Assembly (NCBI GenBank): GCA_937773605.1
Contig: CALJVP010000013.1
Span: forward strand, 1-64,000
Source: an uncultured SAR86 cluster bacterium
Lineage (GTDB): Bacteria; Pseudomonadota; Gammaproteobacteria; Magnimaribacterales; Magnimaribacteraceae
DNA length: 64,000 nucleotides
Direction: 5' to 3'
This document shows, piece by piece, positions 54,560-63,703 of this stretch. The first letter of the stretch is position 1. The number at the start of each line of letters is the position of its first letter. Below the pieces are notes generated by a model. It saw nothing but the letters and a program-made list of their open reading frames with translations, ran no database searches and had not been told where the DNA came from. A program made the position numbers and the translations under genes.

Positions 54560-55599
54560 TATCTTTCCTTGTTGATGATTAACTCTGCTCCGTTTCCTTC
54601 AGATTCGTATAGACCAATACCACTCAAATCAGGAAGAGTTGGTATCAATTGAATACCCATCCATTCTACCAAATCCACTATTGAGGGATTGGCTAAATTT
54701 TCTAGTTCATTAAGATTTTGATGATCCATTTGTAGAAAAATGGGTTTAAAAATTTCCTTCATATCACCAAAGTCCATCAACCAACCTAAAACCTTGTCCA
54801 ACGGTGACTCAACGTAAAGCCGGGATGTGTAACCAAAGCCGTAGACCTCTTCACCAGATTCGTAAGAAATTGCTGACTCTAATTTTTGATCTCTCCAGAT
54901 CCTGTATTCTCTTCCATCGAAAGAACAACCAGCATGATCCGTTTCCATTACTTCCACTTTAGAAATAAAATCATTGGATACTTTAATTTTTGAATAAACC
55001 CACGAAGCAATTAATTCACTCGTGGGGTTTTCAAGTCCAACTATATTGTTCAAGCATTTTTTATTTAACTCTAAGTAGATTGAATCGCTTAACAGATCCA
55101 AATCTAGTAAATTTTGATGACTTCCATCAGATGATTCTGCATAAAGTATTACTTCGAAGGTATGACCGTGCATATTTCCACACTTATGTCCTTTTGGAAC
55201 ATTGGGTAATTTATGGGATGCCTGAAAAGAGAATTTTTTCCAAACATAAGAGTTATTTGGGCCTTCATAGCCTGCTCCTTGGGACGAGCTGCTTGAAATA
55301 TGAGAGCTGATTAAGTCTGCATTCCCATATGCTTGAAACAATTCATTAGCTAAATTAAGATCTGATGGGTTCTGAATCCTTTCATTTAAAAAACTCAAAT
55401 CCATTGGACTGATAACGTTAGATAAATCTTCTTTTATATCAGCCAATGACAGATTTGAGCCCTCTATTAATTCAAGCCTTACTCCGCCTTTAAAAGTGTG
55501 GCCATGAAGATTGTTGGAGGGGTGATTTTCAGGTAGTATTTTTAACTGCCTAGCGGCATTAAATTCTTTTTGACCGTAAAGAAAGAGTTTATTCTTCAT
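54559..55599 (-). CDS. triple-module PTPS/QueD-like T-fold protein
   Basis: 346 aa made of three 6-pyruvoyl-tetrahydropterin synthase-like modules. Module 1 (about 12-95): HxH zinc motif H32-G-H34, but the Asp-His dyad reads D67-L68 and no catalytic Cys is seen. Module 2 (about 122-235): zinc ligands H129, H144, H146, catalytic Cys140 (KGHKCGNMHGH) and Glu219, but no Asp-His dyad. Module 3 (about 252-343): no HxH, but intact DFGDMKEIF and D292-H293 (MDHQNLN), with Glu332. Since PTPS active sites form between subunits, modules 2 and 3 could complement each other. Whether it is QueD (queuosine) or a pterin enzyme cannot be told; no other queuosine gene is in the window. Confidence 0.75.
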   Translation of the reverse strand: MKNKLFLYGQKEFNAARQLKILPENHPSNNLHGHTFKGGVRLELIEGSNLSLADIKEDLSNVISPMDLSFLNERIQNPSDLNLANELFQAYGNADLISSHISSSSSQGAGYEGPNNSYVWKKFSFQASHKLPNVPKGHKCGNMHGHTFEVILYAESSDGSHQNLLDLDLLSDSIYLELNKKCLNNIVGLENPTSELIASWVYSKIKVSNDFISKVEVMETDHAGCSFDGREYRIWRDQKLESAISYESGEEVYGFGYTSRLYVESPLDKVLGWLMDFGDMKEIFKPIFLQMDHQNLNELENLANPSIVDLVEWMGIQLIPTLPDLSGIGLYESEGNGAELIINKER

Positions 55600-55615
55600 G
55601 CCTGATTAAGAATTT

Positions 55616-57871
55616 TTATTCTTCTGAATCTTCAATAACATTCTTTGAAGTTACTTCTATTTCATCTAAATTTCTATAGCCAGGAGGAAGTGAAAGGCCC
55701 CTTTTTCCTCTTGAGCTTAAGAAATTTTCTAAGTCTTTTGTTTTAGGAGAATAATGAGTTTTACCATTTATTAACTTAATACTAGAGCCATCTTCAATTA
55801 CTGCTATAAATTTTAGGAACTCCTCGCCTGATTCAAACTTTGCCTTTGGTATCCCTATAATCTTATTGCCCTTTCCTCTTGATAATTCAGGCAGTTCTGA
55901 GATTGGAAAAACTAGAAGTTTACCTATGTTGGTAATTGCAGCTATCTTGGCATCGACAGAAGCGACGAGACGAGGAGGCAGAACTTTTGCTCCCTCTGGG
56001 ACTCTTAGCGCTGCTTTTCCTGACTTGTTCTTAGTTTGCAAGTCACCCAATCTAGCTACAAATCCGTAACCCGCATTAGTTGCTAAAACTACTTTAGAAT
56101 CCAAAGAACCTGACACTACACCTGCAAAAGTTTCTCCTGATTCTGCGTTTAATTTACCGGTTAGTGGCTCACCCTGTCCTCTGGCCGAAGGGAGTGAATG
56201 ACATGGTAAAGTGTAGGCCTTTCCTTTTGAATCAAGAAAGACGGCATTTTGATTATTTCTTCCTTTTGCTGAAGCAAAGAACTCGTCCCCTTCTCTGTAA
56301 TTAAGTTTTTCTGCTTCAACATCATGGCCTTTAGCAGCCCTCACCCAACCACGCTTAGACAATATTACTGTTACTGGATCTGACGAAATCAACTCTGTTT
56401 CATCAAATGCACTTGCATCATCCCTAGAAACTATAGGGCTCTTACGATCATCTCCATAGACATCAATGTCAGCTTTCAATTCATTTTTTATTAGAGTTTT
56501 GAGTCTTGCCTTAGAGCTTAATGTTTTCTCTAAATCTTTTCTTTCAGAGTCTAATTTACCCTGTTCTTCTTGAATTTTTATTTCTTCTAATTTTGCAAGT
56601 TGACGTAAGCGTATTTCCAATATGGCTTCAACTTGAATTATGCTTAGCTTGAACTTCTTTTGAAGAATTTTTTTTGGCTCTTCTTCATTCCTAATAATAT
56701 GAATAACTTCGTCTATATTTAAATAGATTGCCATTAGGCCTTCCAATATATGAAGACGATCCAGAACCCAGTCCAAACGATATTGTAAACGTCTCTTTAC
56801 TGTATCTGTCCTGAAGTTTAACCATTCTTTTAAAACAGATTTTATGTCTCGAACTTGAGGCTTGCCATTCAAACCAATAATATTCATGTTAACTCTGTAA
56901 TTTTTTTGTAAATCAGTTGTAGCAAATAAGTGGTTCATTACTGCATCTTTATCAATACGATTTGATTTAGGAACCAACACCAATCGAGTTGGATTTTCTT
57001 CATCACTTTCATCCCTTAAGTCCACGATCATAGGGAGCTTCTTGGCATCCATTTGAGCAGCAACTTGCTCCAGAATTTTTGAACTTGGGGTTTGATGGGG
57101 CAGAGCCAATATAACAATTTCACCATCTTCTAATGTGTAGGTCGCCCTCATTCTAATTGAGCCCCTTCCGGTTTGATAAATATTCTTAAGGTCATCAACA
57201 GGAGTTATTATTTCCGCTTCAGTAGGATAATCAGGGCCGGGTATAATCTTATAGAGGTCTTCTAAAGTGGTTTTTGGCTCTTCTAAAAGCTTAATACAAG
57301 CTGTTACCACTTCTTTTAAGTTGTGCGAAGGAATATCAGTAGCCATCCCTACTGCAATACCTGATGCCCCGTTCAGTAAAAGGTTTGGTAGTCTAGCAGG
57401 AAGAAGTAAAGGCTCTAAAAGAGTCCCATCAAAGTTACTGCCCCAATCTACGGTCCCCTGTCCTAGTTCTTGAAGTAAATTTTTTGCATATGCTGAAAGC
57501 CTGCATTCCGTATAACGCATGGCAGCAAATGATTTAGGATCATCAACTGAGCCCCAATTACCTTGACCTTCAATCAGAGGGTATCGCGTTGTAAAAGACT
57601 GTGAAAGAAGGACCATAGCTTCATATGCAGCCGTATCTCCATGAGGATGAAATTTTCCAATGACGTCGCCGACCGTCCTTGCACTTTTCTTAAATTTTGC
57701 GGAAGAACTTAATCCCAGCTCAGACATTGCGTAAATTATTCTTCTTTGCACGGGCTTTAATCCATCTCCTATGTGAGGAAGAGCTCTGTCTAGAATCACA
57801 TACATGGAATAATCCAGATATGCTTTTTCTGTATATTGACTTAAAGGTTGTTGTTCTGTTTTTTCAGACAT
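55616..57871 (-). CDS. parC: DNA topoisomerase IV subunit A
   Basis: Breakage-reunion subunit that decatenates daughter chromosomes. 751 aa. Catalytic Tyr120 in [10 protein letters not shown]; gate helix [13 protein letters not shown] (about 75-87), where E. coli ParC residues Ser80 and Glu84 are Thr80 and Glu84 here. Short C-terminal domain (about 500-751) carries [10 protein letters not shown] and other beta-pinwheel motifs, shorter than GyrA. Preceded by parE with 8-nt overlap. Confidence 0.95.
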   Translation of the reverse strand: MSEKTEQQPLSQYTEKAYLDYSMYVILDRALPHIGDGLKPVQRRIIYAMSELGLSSSAKFKKSARTVGDVIGKFHPHGDTAAYEAMVLLSQSFTTRYPLIEGQGNWGSVDDPKSFAAMRYTECRLSAYAKNLLQELGQGTVDWGSNFDGTLLEPLLLPARLPNLLLNGASGIAVGMATDIPSHNLKEVVTACIKLLEEPKTTLEDLYKIIPGPDYPTEAEIITPVDDLKNIYQTGRGSIRMRATYTLEDGEIVILALPHQTPSSKILEQVAAQMDAKKLPMIVDLRDESDEENPTRLVLVPKSNRIDKDAVMNHLFATTDLQKNYRVNMNIIGLNGKPQVRDIKSVLKEWLNFRTDTVKRRLQYRLDWVLDRLHILEGLMAIYLNIDEVIHIIRNEEEPKKILQKKFKLSIIQVEAILEIRLRQLAKLEEIKIQEEQGKLDSERKDLEKTLSSKARLKTLIKNELKADIDVYGDDRKSPIVSRDDASAFDETELISSDPVTVILSKRGWVRAAKGHDVEAEKLNYREGDEFFASAKGRNNQNAVFLDSKGKAYTLPCHSLPSARGQGEPLTGKLNAESGETFAGVVSGSLDSKVVLATNAGYGFVARLGDLQTKNKSGKAALRVPEGAKVLPPRLVASVDAKIAAITNIGKLLVFPISELPELSRGKGNKIIGIPKAKFESGEEFLKFIAVIEDGSSIKLINGKTHYSPKTKDLENFLSSRGKRGLSLPPGYRNLDEIEVTSKNVIEDSEE

Positions 57872-59750
57872 CGGCTAAGTTTCCTTTATCTTCGAGCCAC
57901 TCTTTTCTATCCGGCGCTCCTTTTTTAGAAAGCAGCATATCCATGACTTGCATAGATTTATCTCCGTTTTTGATTGTAAGTTGCACTAACCTTCTTGCAC
58001 CTGGCAACATAGTTGTTTCTCTTAATTGAGAGGCATTCATTTCTCCAAGACCTTTAAATCTTTGTATTTCAATTTTTGATTTCTTGTTTGAAGATTTAAG
58101 CTGCTCTACCAACTTATCTTTTTCAACTTCATCCAATGCGTAATGAACCTCTTTGCCTTGATCAACTCTAAAAAGAGGTGGCATCGAAACATATATTCTC
58201 CCCGACTCGACCAAAGGACGAAAATGTCGAAGAAATAGAGCACACAGCAAGGTTGCTATGTGCAAACCATCTGGATCGGCATCCGCCAGGATGCAAACTT
58301 TTCCATACCTCAAACCTTCTAAATTATTACTACCGGGTTCCACGCCCAGAGCTACTGCAATATTATTTACTTCTTGTGAAGCCAAAATATCACCTACATC
58401 AACTTCCCAAGTATTCAAGATTTTTCCACCTAAAGGTAAAATAGCCTGAAATACCCTATCTCTGGCTTGTTTAGCAGATCCACCTGCCGAATCTCCTTCT
58501 ACCAGAAACAGCTCCCCTCTTTCGGCATCATCAGTTGTGCAATCAGTTAACTTGCCAGGCAGAGCCGGTCCTGCAGTTGCTTTTTTTCTAACTACTTTCT
58601 TGTTACTTTTTTGTCTTAACTGTGCATTTTCAATACAAATCAGAGCAATTTCTTCTCCCTCTGCTGTGTGCTGATTTAACCAAAGGCTAAAGGCGTCTTT
58701 AATAATGGCAGAAACTACGCCGCTAAAATCTTTAGAGGACAATCTCTCTTTTGTTTGGCCAGTAAATTGAGGATCGACAACTTTGGCCGATAAAATAGAA
58801 CTGCAATTTAGCCAAATATCATCTGCGGTTAATTTAACTCCTCTTGGAATGAGATTTCTAAATTCGCAAAACTCTTTTAGAGCATCTGTTAGACCGGATC
58901 TAAGACCATTTACGTGTGTCCCCCCTTGAGTAGTAGGTATTAAATTTACGTAACTTTCAGATATAGGATCTGAAATACCTTGAACCCATTGCAATGCCCA
59001 AGTTAGTCCGCCCTCTTCGGTCATCTGATCGCCTTCAAATGGCTCCAAAGGAATTAATTCTGCTCCAGCATTATTAGCGACTAAATAGGCTGCTAAACCA
59101 TCCATAAAACACCAAGTTTCAGATGCTCCCGTTGCATGATCTTTGAAAGAAATGGTGAGACCAGGGCATAAAACTGCTTTAGCTTTCAGAGCAGATGTAA
59201 GCTGGCTTATTGATACTTTGGCTGAATCAAAATATTGAGGGTCAGGAGAGAATGATATTTTTGTACCCGTATTCTTCTTCCCTACTGAATCAACCTCTTC
59301 TAAGTCTGAAGTCTTTTCTCCATTTTCAAAGCCTATTAGGTACTTTGAACCACCCCTCTTGATCTCAGCTGATAAAGTTTTAGATAGCGCATTTACCACC
59401 GAAACGCCTACTCCATGCAACCCTCCCGAGAATTTGTAATCTTCATTAGAAAATTTAGCCCCTGCGTGTAATCTTGTAAGTATAAGCTCAACGCCTGGAA
59501 CGCCCTCTTCAGGATGAATATCAATTGGCATGCCTCTACCATCATCCGAAACGCTAATTGATCCATCTTTGAAGTGCTCTACATCAATTCTTGAAGCATG
59601 GCCCGCCAGTGCTTCATCAATACTATTATCAATAACTTCCAAGGCCAAATGATTAGGCCTAGAGGTTTCAGTATACATTCCTGGACGTTTACGTACTGGA
59701 TCAAGTCCTGATAGGACTTCTATGGATTCTGCGTTATATTCTCTAGACAT
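57864..59750 (-). CDS. parE: DNA topoisomerase IV subunit B
   Basis: ATPase subunit. 628 aa; GHKL motifs [13 protein letters not shown] (catalytic Glu/Asn), [11 protein letters not shown] and [20 protein letters not shown] Glu in [17 protein letters not shown] and DADPDG. Absence of the roughly 170-aa insertion of gammaproteobacterial GyrB identifies ParE. A TATAAT lies 14 nt before the ATG on the minus strand, again with a short leader. Overlaps parC by 8 nt. Confidence 0.95.
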   Translation of the reverse strand: MSREYNAESIEVLSGLDPVRKRPGMYTETSRPNHLALEVIDNSIDEALAGHASRIDVEHFKDGSISVSDDGRGMPIDIHPEEGVPGVELILTRLHAGAKFSNEDYKFSGGLHGVGVSVVNALSKTLSAEIKRGGSKYLIGFENGEKTSDLEEVDSVGKKNTGTKISFSPDPQYFDSAKVSISQLTSALKAKAVLCPGLTISFKDHATGASETWCFMDGLAAYLVANNAGAELIPLEPFEGDQMTEEGGLTWALQWVQGISDPISESYVNLIPTTQGGTHVNGLRSGLTDALKEFCEFRNLIPRGVKLTADDIWLNCSSILSAKVVDPQFTGQTKERLSSKDFSGVVSAIIKDAFSLWLNQHTAEGEEIALICIENAQLRQKSNKKVVRKKATAGPALPGKLTDCTTDDAERGELFLVEGDSAGGSAKQARDRVFQAILPLGGKILNTWEVDVGDILASQEVNNIAVALGVEPGSNNLEGLRYGKVCILADADPDGLHIATLLCALFLRHFRPLVESGRIYVSMPPLFRVDQGKEVHYALDEVEKDKLVEQLKSSNKKSKIEIQRFKGLGEMNASQLRETTMLPGARRLVQLTIKNGDKSMQVMDMLLSKKGAPDRKEWLEDKGNLADV

Positions 59751-59807
59751 TGAGGTTTTGGCTTATTATACATTCAGAATTTTAAGATTCTTATATAGAA
59801 ATTAACT

Positions 59808-60863
59808 TTGTTTAATTTAATTAAAAATATTTTTTTTTATTCAGTAGCAACTTTATTAATTAGTTGCTCTTCAGGAGAAACTAAATTGAAGGTAAAGGTG
59901 GATCGTTGGGATAATGGTTTGATAATACCCCCCAATCTGACTGAAGAAATTGGTTCCAACGTGCAGGGACCTTCTTTAATTAAAGTACCTGAATGGGTTG
60001 AAAAAAAACTAGGTAATTATTATCTATATTTTGCTGATCATAAAGGCGATCACATAAGACTGGCTTTCGCTGATGATCTAAGAGGACCTTGGAAAATAAA
60101 ACCTGGTGGCGCTTTAAGTTTAGCGGATTCTCACTTTCTAACTTCAGTTCCAAAAACTCCAAAAGACTTTAATATTGAAGAATTAGAGGAGCGTATATCT
60201 CATCCAGACCTGGCTCCTTTTATCGTTAAAAGCATAGATGATTTAAATATTCCTCATATTGCTTCGCCTGATGTCCACGTGAATCAGGGTAACCAAGAAA
60301 TAATAATGTATTTTCATGGTCTAAACGAATTTGGTTCACAGAAGACCAGAGTTGCCACTTCCCAAGATGGGTTGACCTTCAAAACAAGAAAAAAGATTGT
60401 TGGATGGCCTTATTTCAGAAAGTTCACTTATAAAGACGATGACTACGCCTTGTCCATGCCAGGTGTAATTTACAAAAATACAGGAGACATTGAAGACTAT
60501 ACTCCAGTGAATCAAGTGATGGAAAATAATGTGCGCCATTCTGCGGTTTTAGTAAGAGGAGATGATTTGCTGATCTTCCATACAAGAGTAGGTGATAAAC
60601 CTGAGAGGATTATGCTTTCTAGTTTAAATTTATCTAGACCTTCCGTTTTGTGGAAAGTAACTAAACCAATTGAAGTCTTAAGGCCAAAAGAAGATTGGGA
60701 AGGAGGAAAACTCCCTTTATATCCTTCTATAAGAAGCGCCATCAATACAGCAGTTAATCAATTAAGAGATCCAGCAATTTATCAAGAAGGTGATAAGTTA
60801 TATTTACTCTACTCTGTGAGAGGAGAAAATGGTATTGCAATAGCTGATCTACAGATTGATTAA
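59808..60863 (+). CDS. lipoprotein with five-bladed beta-propeller, glycosidase-like
   Basis: 351 aa from TTG 59808; hydrophobic segment with a lipobox (LLISC, Cys20), so probably an outer-membrane lipoprotein. Sequence after the linker shows repeated beta strands typical of GH43/GH32-like propellers (YYLYFADHKGDHIRLAFADDLRGPW about 71-95, YFHGLNEFGSQKTRVATSQDGLTF about 168-192, YLLYSVRGENGIAIADL at the end). Catalytic Asp/Glu residues are not identified with confidence. A glycan-binding or hydrolytic role at the surface is inference. No homologous neighbour. Confidence 0.6.
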   Translation: MFNLIKNIFFYSVATLLISCSSGETKLKVKVDRWDNGLIIPPNLTEEIGSNVQGPSLIKVPEWVEKKLGNYYLYFADHKGDHIRLAFADDLRGPWKIKPGGALSLADSHFLTSVPKTPKDFNIEELEERISHPDLAPFIVKSIDDLNIPHIASPDVHVNQGNQEIIMYFHGLNEFGSQKTRVATSQDGLTFKTRKKIVGWPYFRKFTYKDDDYALSMPGVIYKNTGDIEDYTPVNQVMENNVRHSAVLVRGDDLLIFHTRVGDKPERIMLSSLNLSRPSVLWKVTKPIEVLRPKEDWEGGKLPLYPSIRSAINTAVNQLRDPAIYQEGDKLYLLYSVRGENGIAIADLQID

Positions 60864-60903
60864 GAACAAAAGATAGCTGAAAAGTCCTTTAAAAAGGTCA
60901 TAT

Positions 60904-60934
60904 TTGACATAGGAATTAACAATATATTCATAAT
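60904..60934 (+). promoter_or_regulatory. promoter-like element in AT-rich gap
   Basis: TTGACA (consensus -35) and CATAAT, 19 nt apart, within the 228-nt AT-rich gap 60864-61091. Spacing is 2 nt longer than ideal. It could drive the 39-codon ORF at 61001 or antisense RNA to the gene below. Nothing else is recognised in the gap. Confidence 0.35.
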
Positions 60935-61000
60935 ATCTATATCTATACATAAATATAAATGATATTATGTATCGTACATTAAATATATCAGATTTTAGGA

Positions 61001-61120
61001 ATGAAAAAATTAGAAAAAAAAGTCACTGCTTACATTAAAATTATACTACCAGCTGTTTACCTGGCGCCCATGGCGCTCACATCTTGGAGTTTTATTTCTT
61101 TTGTTCAGTGGTCCAGTTAG
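61001..61120 (+). CDS. doubtful 39-aa ORF
   Basis: ATG at 61001 with AGGA 1-4 nt upstream (too close for a good ribosome site). The product starts MKKLEKKVTAYIKIILPAVY and has one hydrophobic stretch (about 11-36), so a small membrane peptide is conceivable. It overlaps the minus-strand frameshifted gene at 61092-61120. No homologue is recognised. Listed because a promoter-like element precedes it; it may be chance. Confidence 0.2.
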   Translation: MKKLEKKVTAYIKIILPAVYLAPMALTSWSFISFVQWSS

Positions 61121-61584
61121 AAAAATTAGCTCGGCAGATTGCAAGTAGATCTAACATATGGCTTACCTTGCGGTGTCCATGCATCTCTCTTAGGACAATC
61201 CAACTCTCCTTAAGATATTCTGAATCTCTAGACCCTTCTAGGTCCTCTTGGGCCTCAACAAATATTTGTCTAAGTTTTCTGATTGAAGTTATCTAAAGTC
61301 GAAATTTTTATATCAGGTAGTTCCATAGATTCGCACTCCTCTATCTTCTGGATTAGAGTTTTGGATTGAATAGATTTTTTACTTCTTTTTAACCATTCCA
61401 TCATCAGCTTATTTTGCTTATTTAAATTATCTGCAGCGCCATCAATCTGTAAAGAGGAAAGTAACATAAGACCGCCCCAGGAACCTAGGCGTGACTGATC
61501 ATATTCTTTTTCTAGCAAAGGGAGAAAGAGAGTACCAATTTCTTGGGCACAAAACATTAAAGCTGTATTTAAATCAGGTTTCAT
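61092..61584 (-). pseudogene. frameshifted gene, possible partner of the kinase upstream
   Basis: Frame 1 begins at 61584 (MKPDLNTALMFCAQEIGTLF) and stops early after 104 codons at 61270, inside the reading of LDNFNQ. Removing one A (plus-strand T in 61275-61278) continues the frame into KLRQIFVEAQEDLEG and a further 50 or so codons to TAA at 61092-61094 (NFSNWTTEQKK). The region is clearly coding in composition (helical, polar). The whole protein would be about 163 aa. It overlaps by 11 nt the kinase gene; in the levulinate system a small helical protein (LvaB) next to LvaA is needed for kinase activity. Equivalence is by position only. Pseudogene, programmed shift or sequencing error are all open. 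Confidence 0.6.
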
Positions 61585-62602
61585 TCTTTATGAGTTTTTC
61601 TTCTAAAGTTTCTAAAATTATCTCTAAATGTATATCGCCTGGAATCCAGGCAGAAAATAGATTGATTGGGTCAGTATTGCTTCCACTAATAAATTCATTG
61701 CCAGCTGAGGTCCATATAGCAAGACCTTTCACACAAGCAAAAAGATCCCACCAAGCTAAAGATTCTTCTTCAATCTTAATTTGTGTTTTTTCTTGCCAAA
61801 TCGTTAGAGCTTTTTCTTTTTGGATTAAATAAGAAGGGCGATTATGGTCTTTCCAACACCAGATCGGTGAAGTGGCCCATGCTAGATCCTCAAGAGGGTC
61901 GCCTATATGAGCCATCTCCCAATCTAATATTCCTATGAGAGAATCATCCTTAGATAAGAAATTTCCATTTCTATAATCTCCATGTACTAGGCATTTTTTA
62001 ACGGCGTCTTTAGGAGGGTTCCTGTAAAGCTCCCTTATGGCCGCCTCTAGAATTGGTTCAACACCAAAGGAGTCTTGCCTAATAACTTCAACCCAATGGT
62101 CTAACTCTCTTTTCCATGAAGGTCCTTCAAATTCCCTTCCGGGTATAAAAGATAAATTTGGATCATTGGTGTCTTTAATGACTATTTCTCCAAGAATATT
62201 CCAAAATTGATGACCTAACTCTTCCTCATATGGCGAATAAGCTGCTTGATCAAAAGGACTTGCCGCTTCGCCTAAAAGCTCTTCCATAATAATAAAAGGG
62301 GCTCCCAGCGAGTCTGCAGATTCTTCGATGGCTATTGTTTTTGGAACAGGGACTTTAGAGTTTTGAAAAGCCATATAAGCCGAATATTCAGTCAACTGAT
62401 CAGTTTCTATCAAAGCACTTGCTTGTGATCTTCTGTAAATAAGACGAGTTTCATCTAAATCTTTATTGAAAACAGATAACCGATAAGTTTCTCTTGATGC
62501 GCCTCCGAATATTCGACTTATTGAACCTAATGAAAAAGGCTCTTGATTGAGGTCAGAATAATACTTAATGAAATCTTCACCAAGTTGGGCTTCATTATTC
62601 AT
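61574..62602 (-). CDS. APH-fold kinase of the ACAD10/LvaA type
   Basis: 342 aa phosphotransferase. IFGGASRETYRLSVF is the glycine-rich loop; Brenner motif HGDYRNGNF with H207 and D209; metal-binding Asp227 in ILDWEMAHIGDPLEDLAW. This is the aminoglycoside phosphotransferase-like family related to the N-terminal domain of ACAD10/11 and bacterial LvaA, which phosphorylates 4-hydroxyacyl-CoA. It probably has such a lipid/CoA substrate, not an antibiotic; that is family knowledge plus context. A P450 and a CrtC/AttH-like gene precede it on the same strand. Confidence 0.83.
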   Translation of the reverse strand: MNNEAQLGEDFIKYYSDLNQEPFSLGSISRIFGGASRETYRLSVFNKDLDETRLIYRRSQASALIETDQLTEYSAYMAFQNSKVPVPKTIAIEESADSLGAPFIIMEELLGEAASPFDQAAYSPYEEELGHQFWNILGEIVIKDTNDPNLSFIPGREFEGPSWKRELDHWVEVIRQDSFGVEPILEAAIRELYRNPPKDAVKKCLVHGDYRNGNFLSKDDSLIGILDWEMAHIGDPLEDLAWATSPIWCWKDHNRPSYLIQKEKALTIWQEKTQIKIEEESLAWWDLFACVKGLAIWTSAGNEFISGSNTDPINLFSAWIPGDIHLEIILETLEEKLIKNET

Positions 62603-62606
62603 CTTC

Positions 62607-63701
62607 CTATCGGTCTAATAATCCTTCAAAACCACTGGGTTTATGCTTTCCTATTAGCAGTTCTTCTAATACTCCTGTGCCTTTAGTGGTTTGGCCATGC
62701 ATTGAGACGGTAAAATCTGAAATTGCTTGGACGTGCAAAAAAGGAGGGTCATGAGGATCTTCAGAGAGATCATAACTATCATACATAGATTCGTTATCTC
62801 CTTGATACATGCCATGCCCCCACTCAGGATGCATATAACCAAGACCGCACATGAACATTCTGTATTTTGGTTCTATAACCACTTTAACTTCACTTCCGTC
62901 TTTTTTTTGTGAACAAAACTCTGCTTTAGAGACCCTTCTGGAATTCTTTTCGTAAGTAATTACTTTTTGAGGAGGACTTAGAACTTCTGTTTGATCTTCT
63001 GATAGTGTTTGTATGACTGAGTGATAATGAGTGGACTCACCTTTTTCATTGTCTACAAAATACGCATGTGAAGAAAAATCCTGAAAGTTTGCTGGGGCCC
63101 AAAGCCAATAAAATTGTGGTAGCTTAACTGGTGGTACAGGCTGAGTATCAGCTGAACCAACAGGTCTTATACCCCAAGAACGGTCACGGGTTCCAAAAAA
63201 ATTTTCTGCCTTAACGTCTATACTGGTGTCTTTAAAATTAATACTACCTGACCACCTGCCATGCTGAGTAAGTCTTGTTGAGTCCATACTGACTTTAGGG
63301 CCATTCATAAGAGTCATTCTAGGTTCTTGCACAGGCTCAAAACGACCTTCAAATTCAAGGCTAGCCGAGATGCCATATTTTTTATCATCTATAGTTATTT
63401 TTAATTTCTTTAGAGGCTCAATAACTTCAACTGTTAATGCCCCAACTTGAGTGTCCACTCTTTCTTGATTTAAAACCCTTGAGTATCTGAAGTTATGCTG
63501 AGTACCCTCAATCACTAAAACAAAACTGCCGTCTATAAGATTTAAATTTGGGTAAACACACATTGCTGTAGCAAAGAACACTTCTCCGCCCTCGTTATAG
63601 CCGTTGAAAAAATAACGGTCATAAAAATTTCTTTCAGTTCCTACCTCAGATATTGGTACAGGGAGTTGGTGTATAGGAAAATCGTCGCCCTTAGTAAGCA
63701 T
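62607..63701 (-). CDS. AttH/CrtC-like protein of unknown function
   Basis: 364 aa with no signal peptide. Two lipocalin-like halves: N-terminal residues about 10-170 (FYDRYFFNGYNEGGEVFFATAMCVYPNLNLIDGSFV) and about 175-345, with GTRDRSWGIRPVGS, YWLWAPANFQDFSSHAYFV and SMHGQTTKGTGVLEELL. This resembles the hydroxyneurosporene synthase/AttH family and the DUF7064/7065-type proteins that are frequent in actinobacteria and marine gammaproteobacteria. They often sit beside P450 or kinase genes. Function unknown; 2 nt downstream of the P450. Confidence 0.65.
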   Translation of the reverse strand: MLTKGDDFPIHQLPVPISEVGTERNFYDRYFFNGYNEGGEVFFATAMCVYPNLNLIDGSFVLVIEGTQHNFRYSRVLNQERVDTQVGALTVEVIEPLKKLKITIDDKKYGISASLEFEGRFEPVQEPRMTLMNGPKVSMDSTRLTQHGRWSGSINFKDTSIDVKAENFFGTRDRSWGIRPVGSADTQPVPPVKLPQFYWLWAPANFQDFSSHAYFVDNEKGESTHYHSVIQTLSEDQTEVLSPPQKVITYEKNSRRVSKAEFCSQKKDGSEVKVVIEPKYRMFMCGLGYMHPEWGHGMYQGDNESMYDSYDLSEDPHDPPFLHVQAISDFTVSMHGQTTKGTGVLEELLIGKHKPSGFEGLLDR

Positions 63702-63703
63702 TT

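Noticed and set aside
57622-57651. Thr80 in ParC as a quinolone-resistance mutation
   Set aside because: Ser and Thr both occur naturally at this position; no evidence of selection.
61040-61090. GGCGCC/CCATGG palindromes as a terminator or operator
   Set aside because: Short restriction-site-like palindromes inside the doubtful ORF, no U-run.
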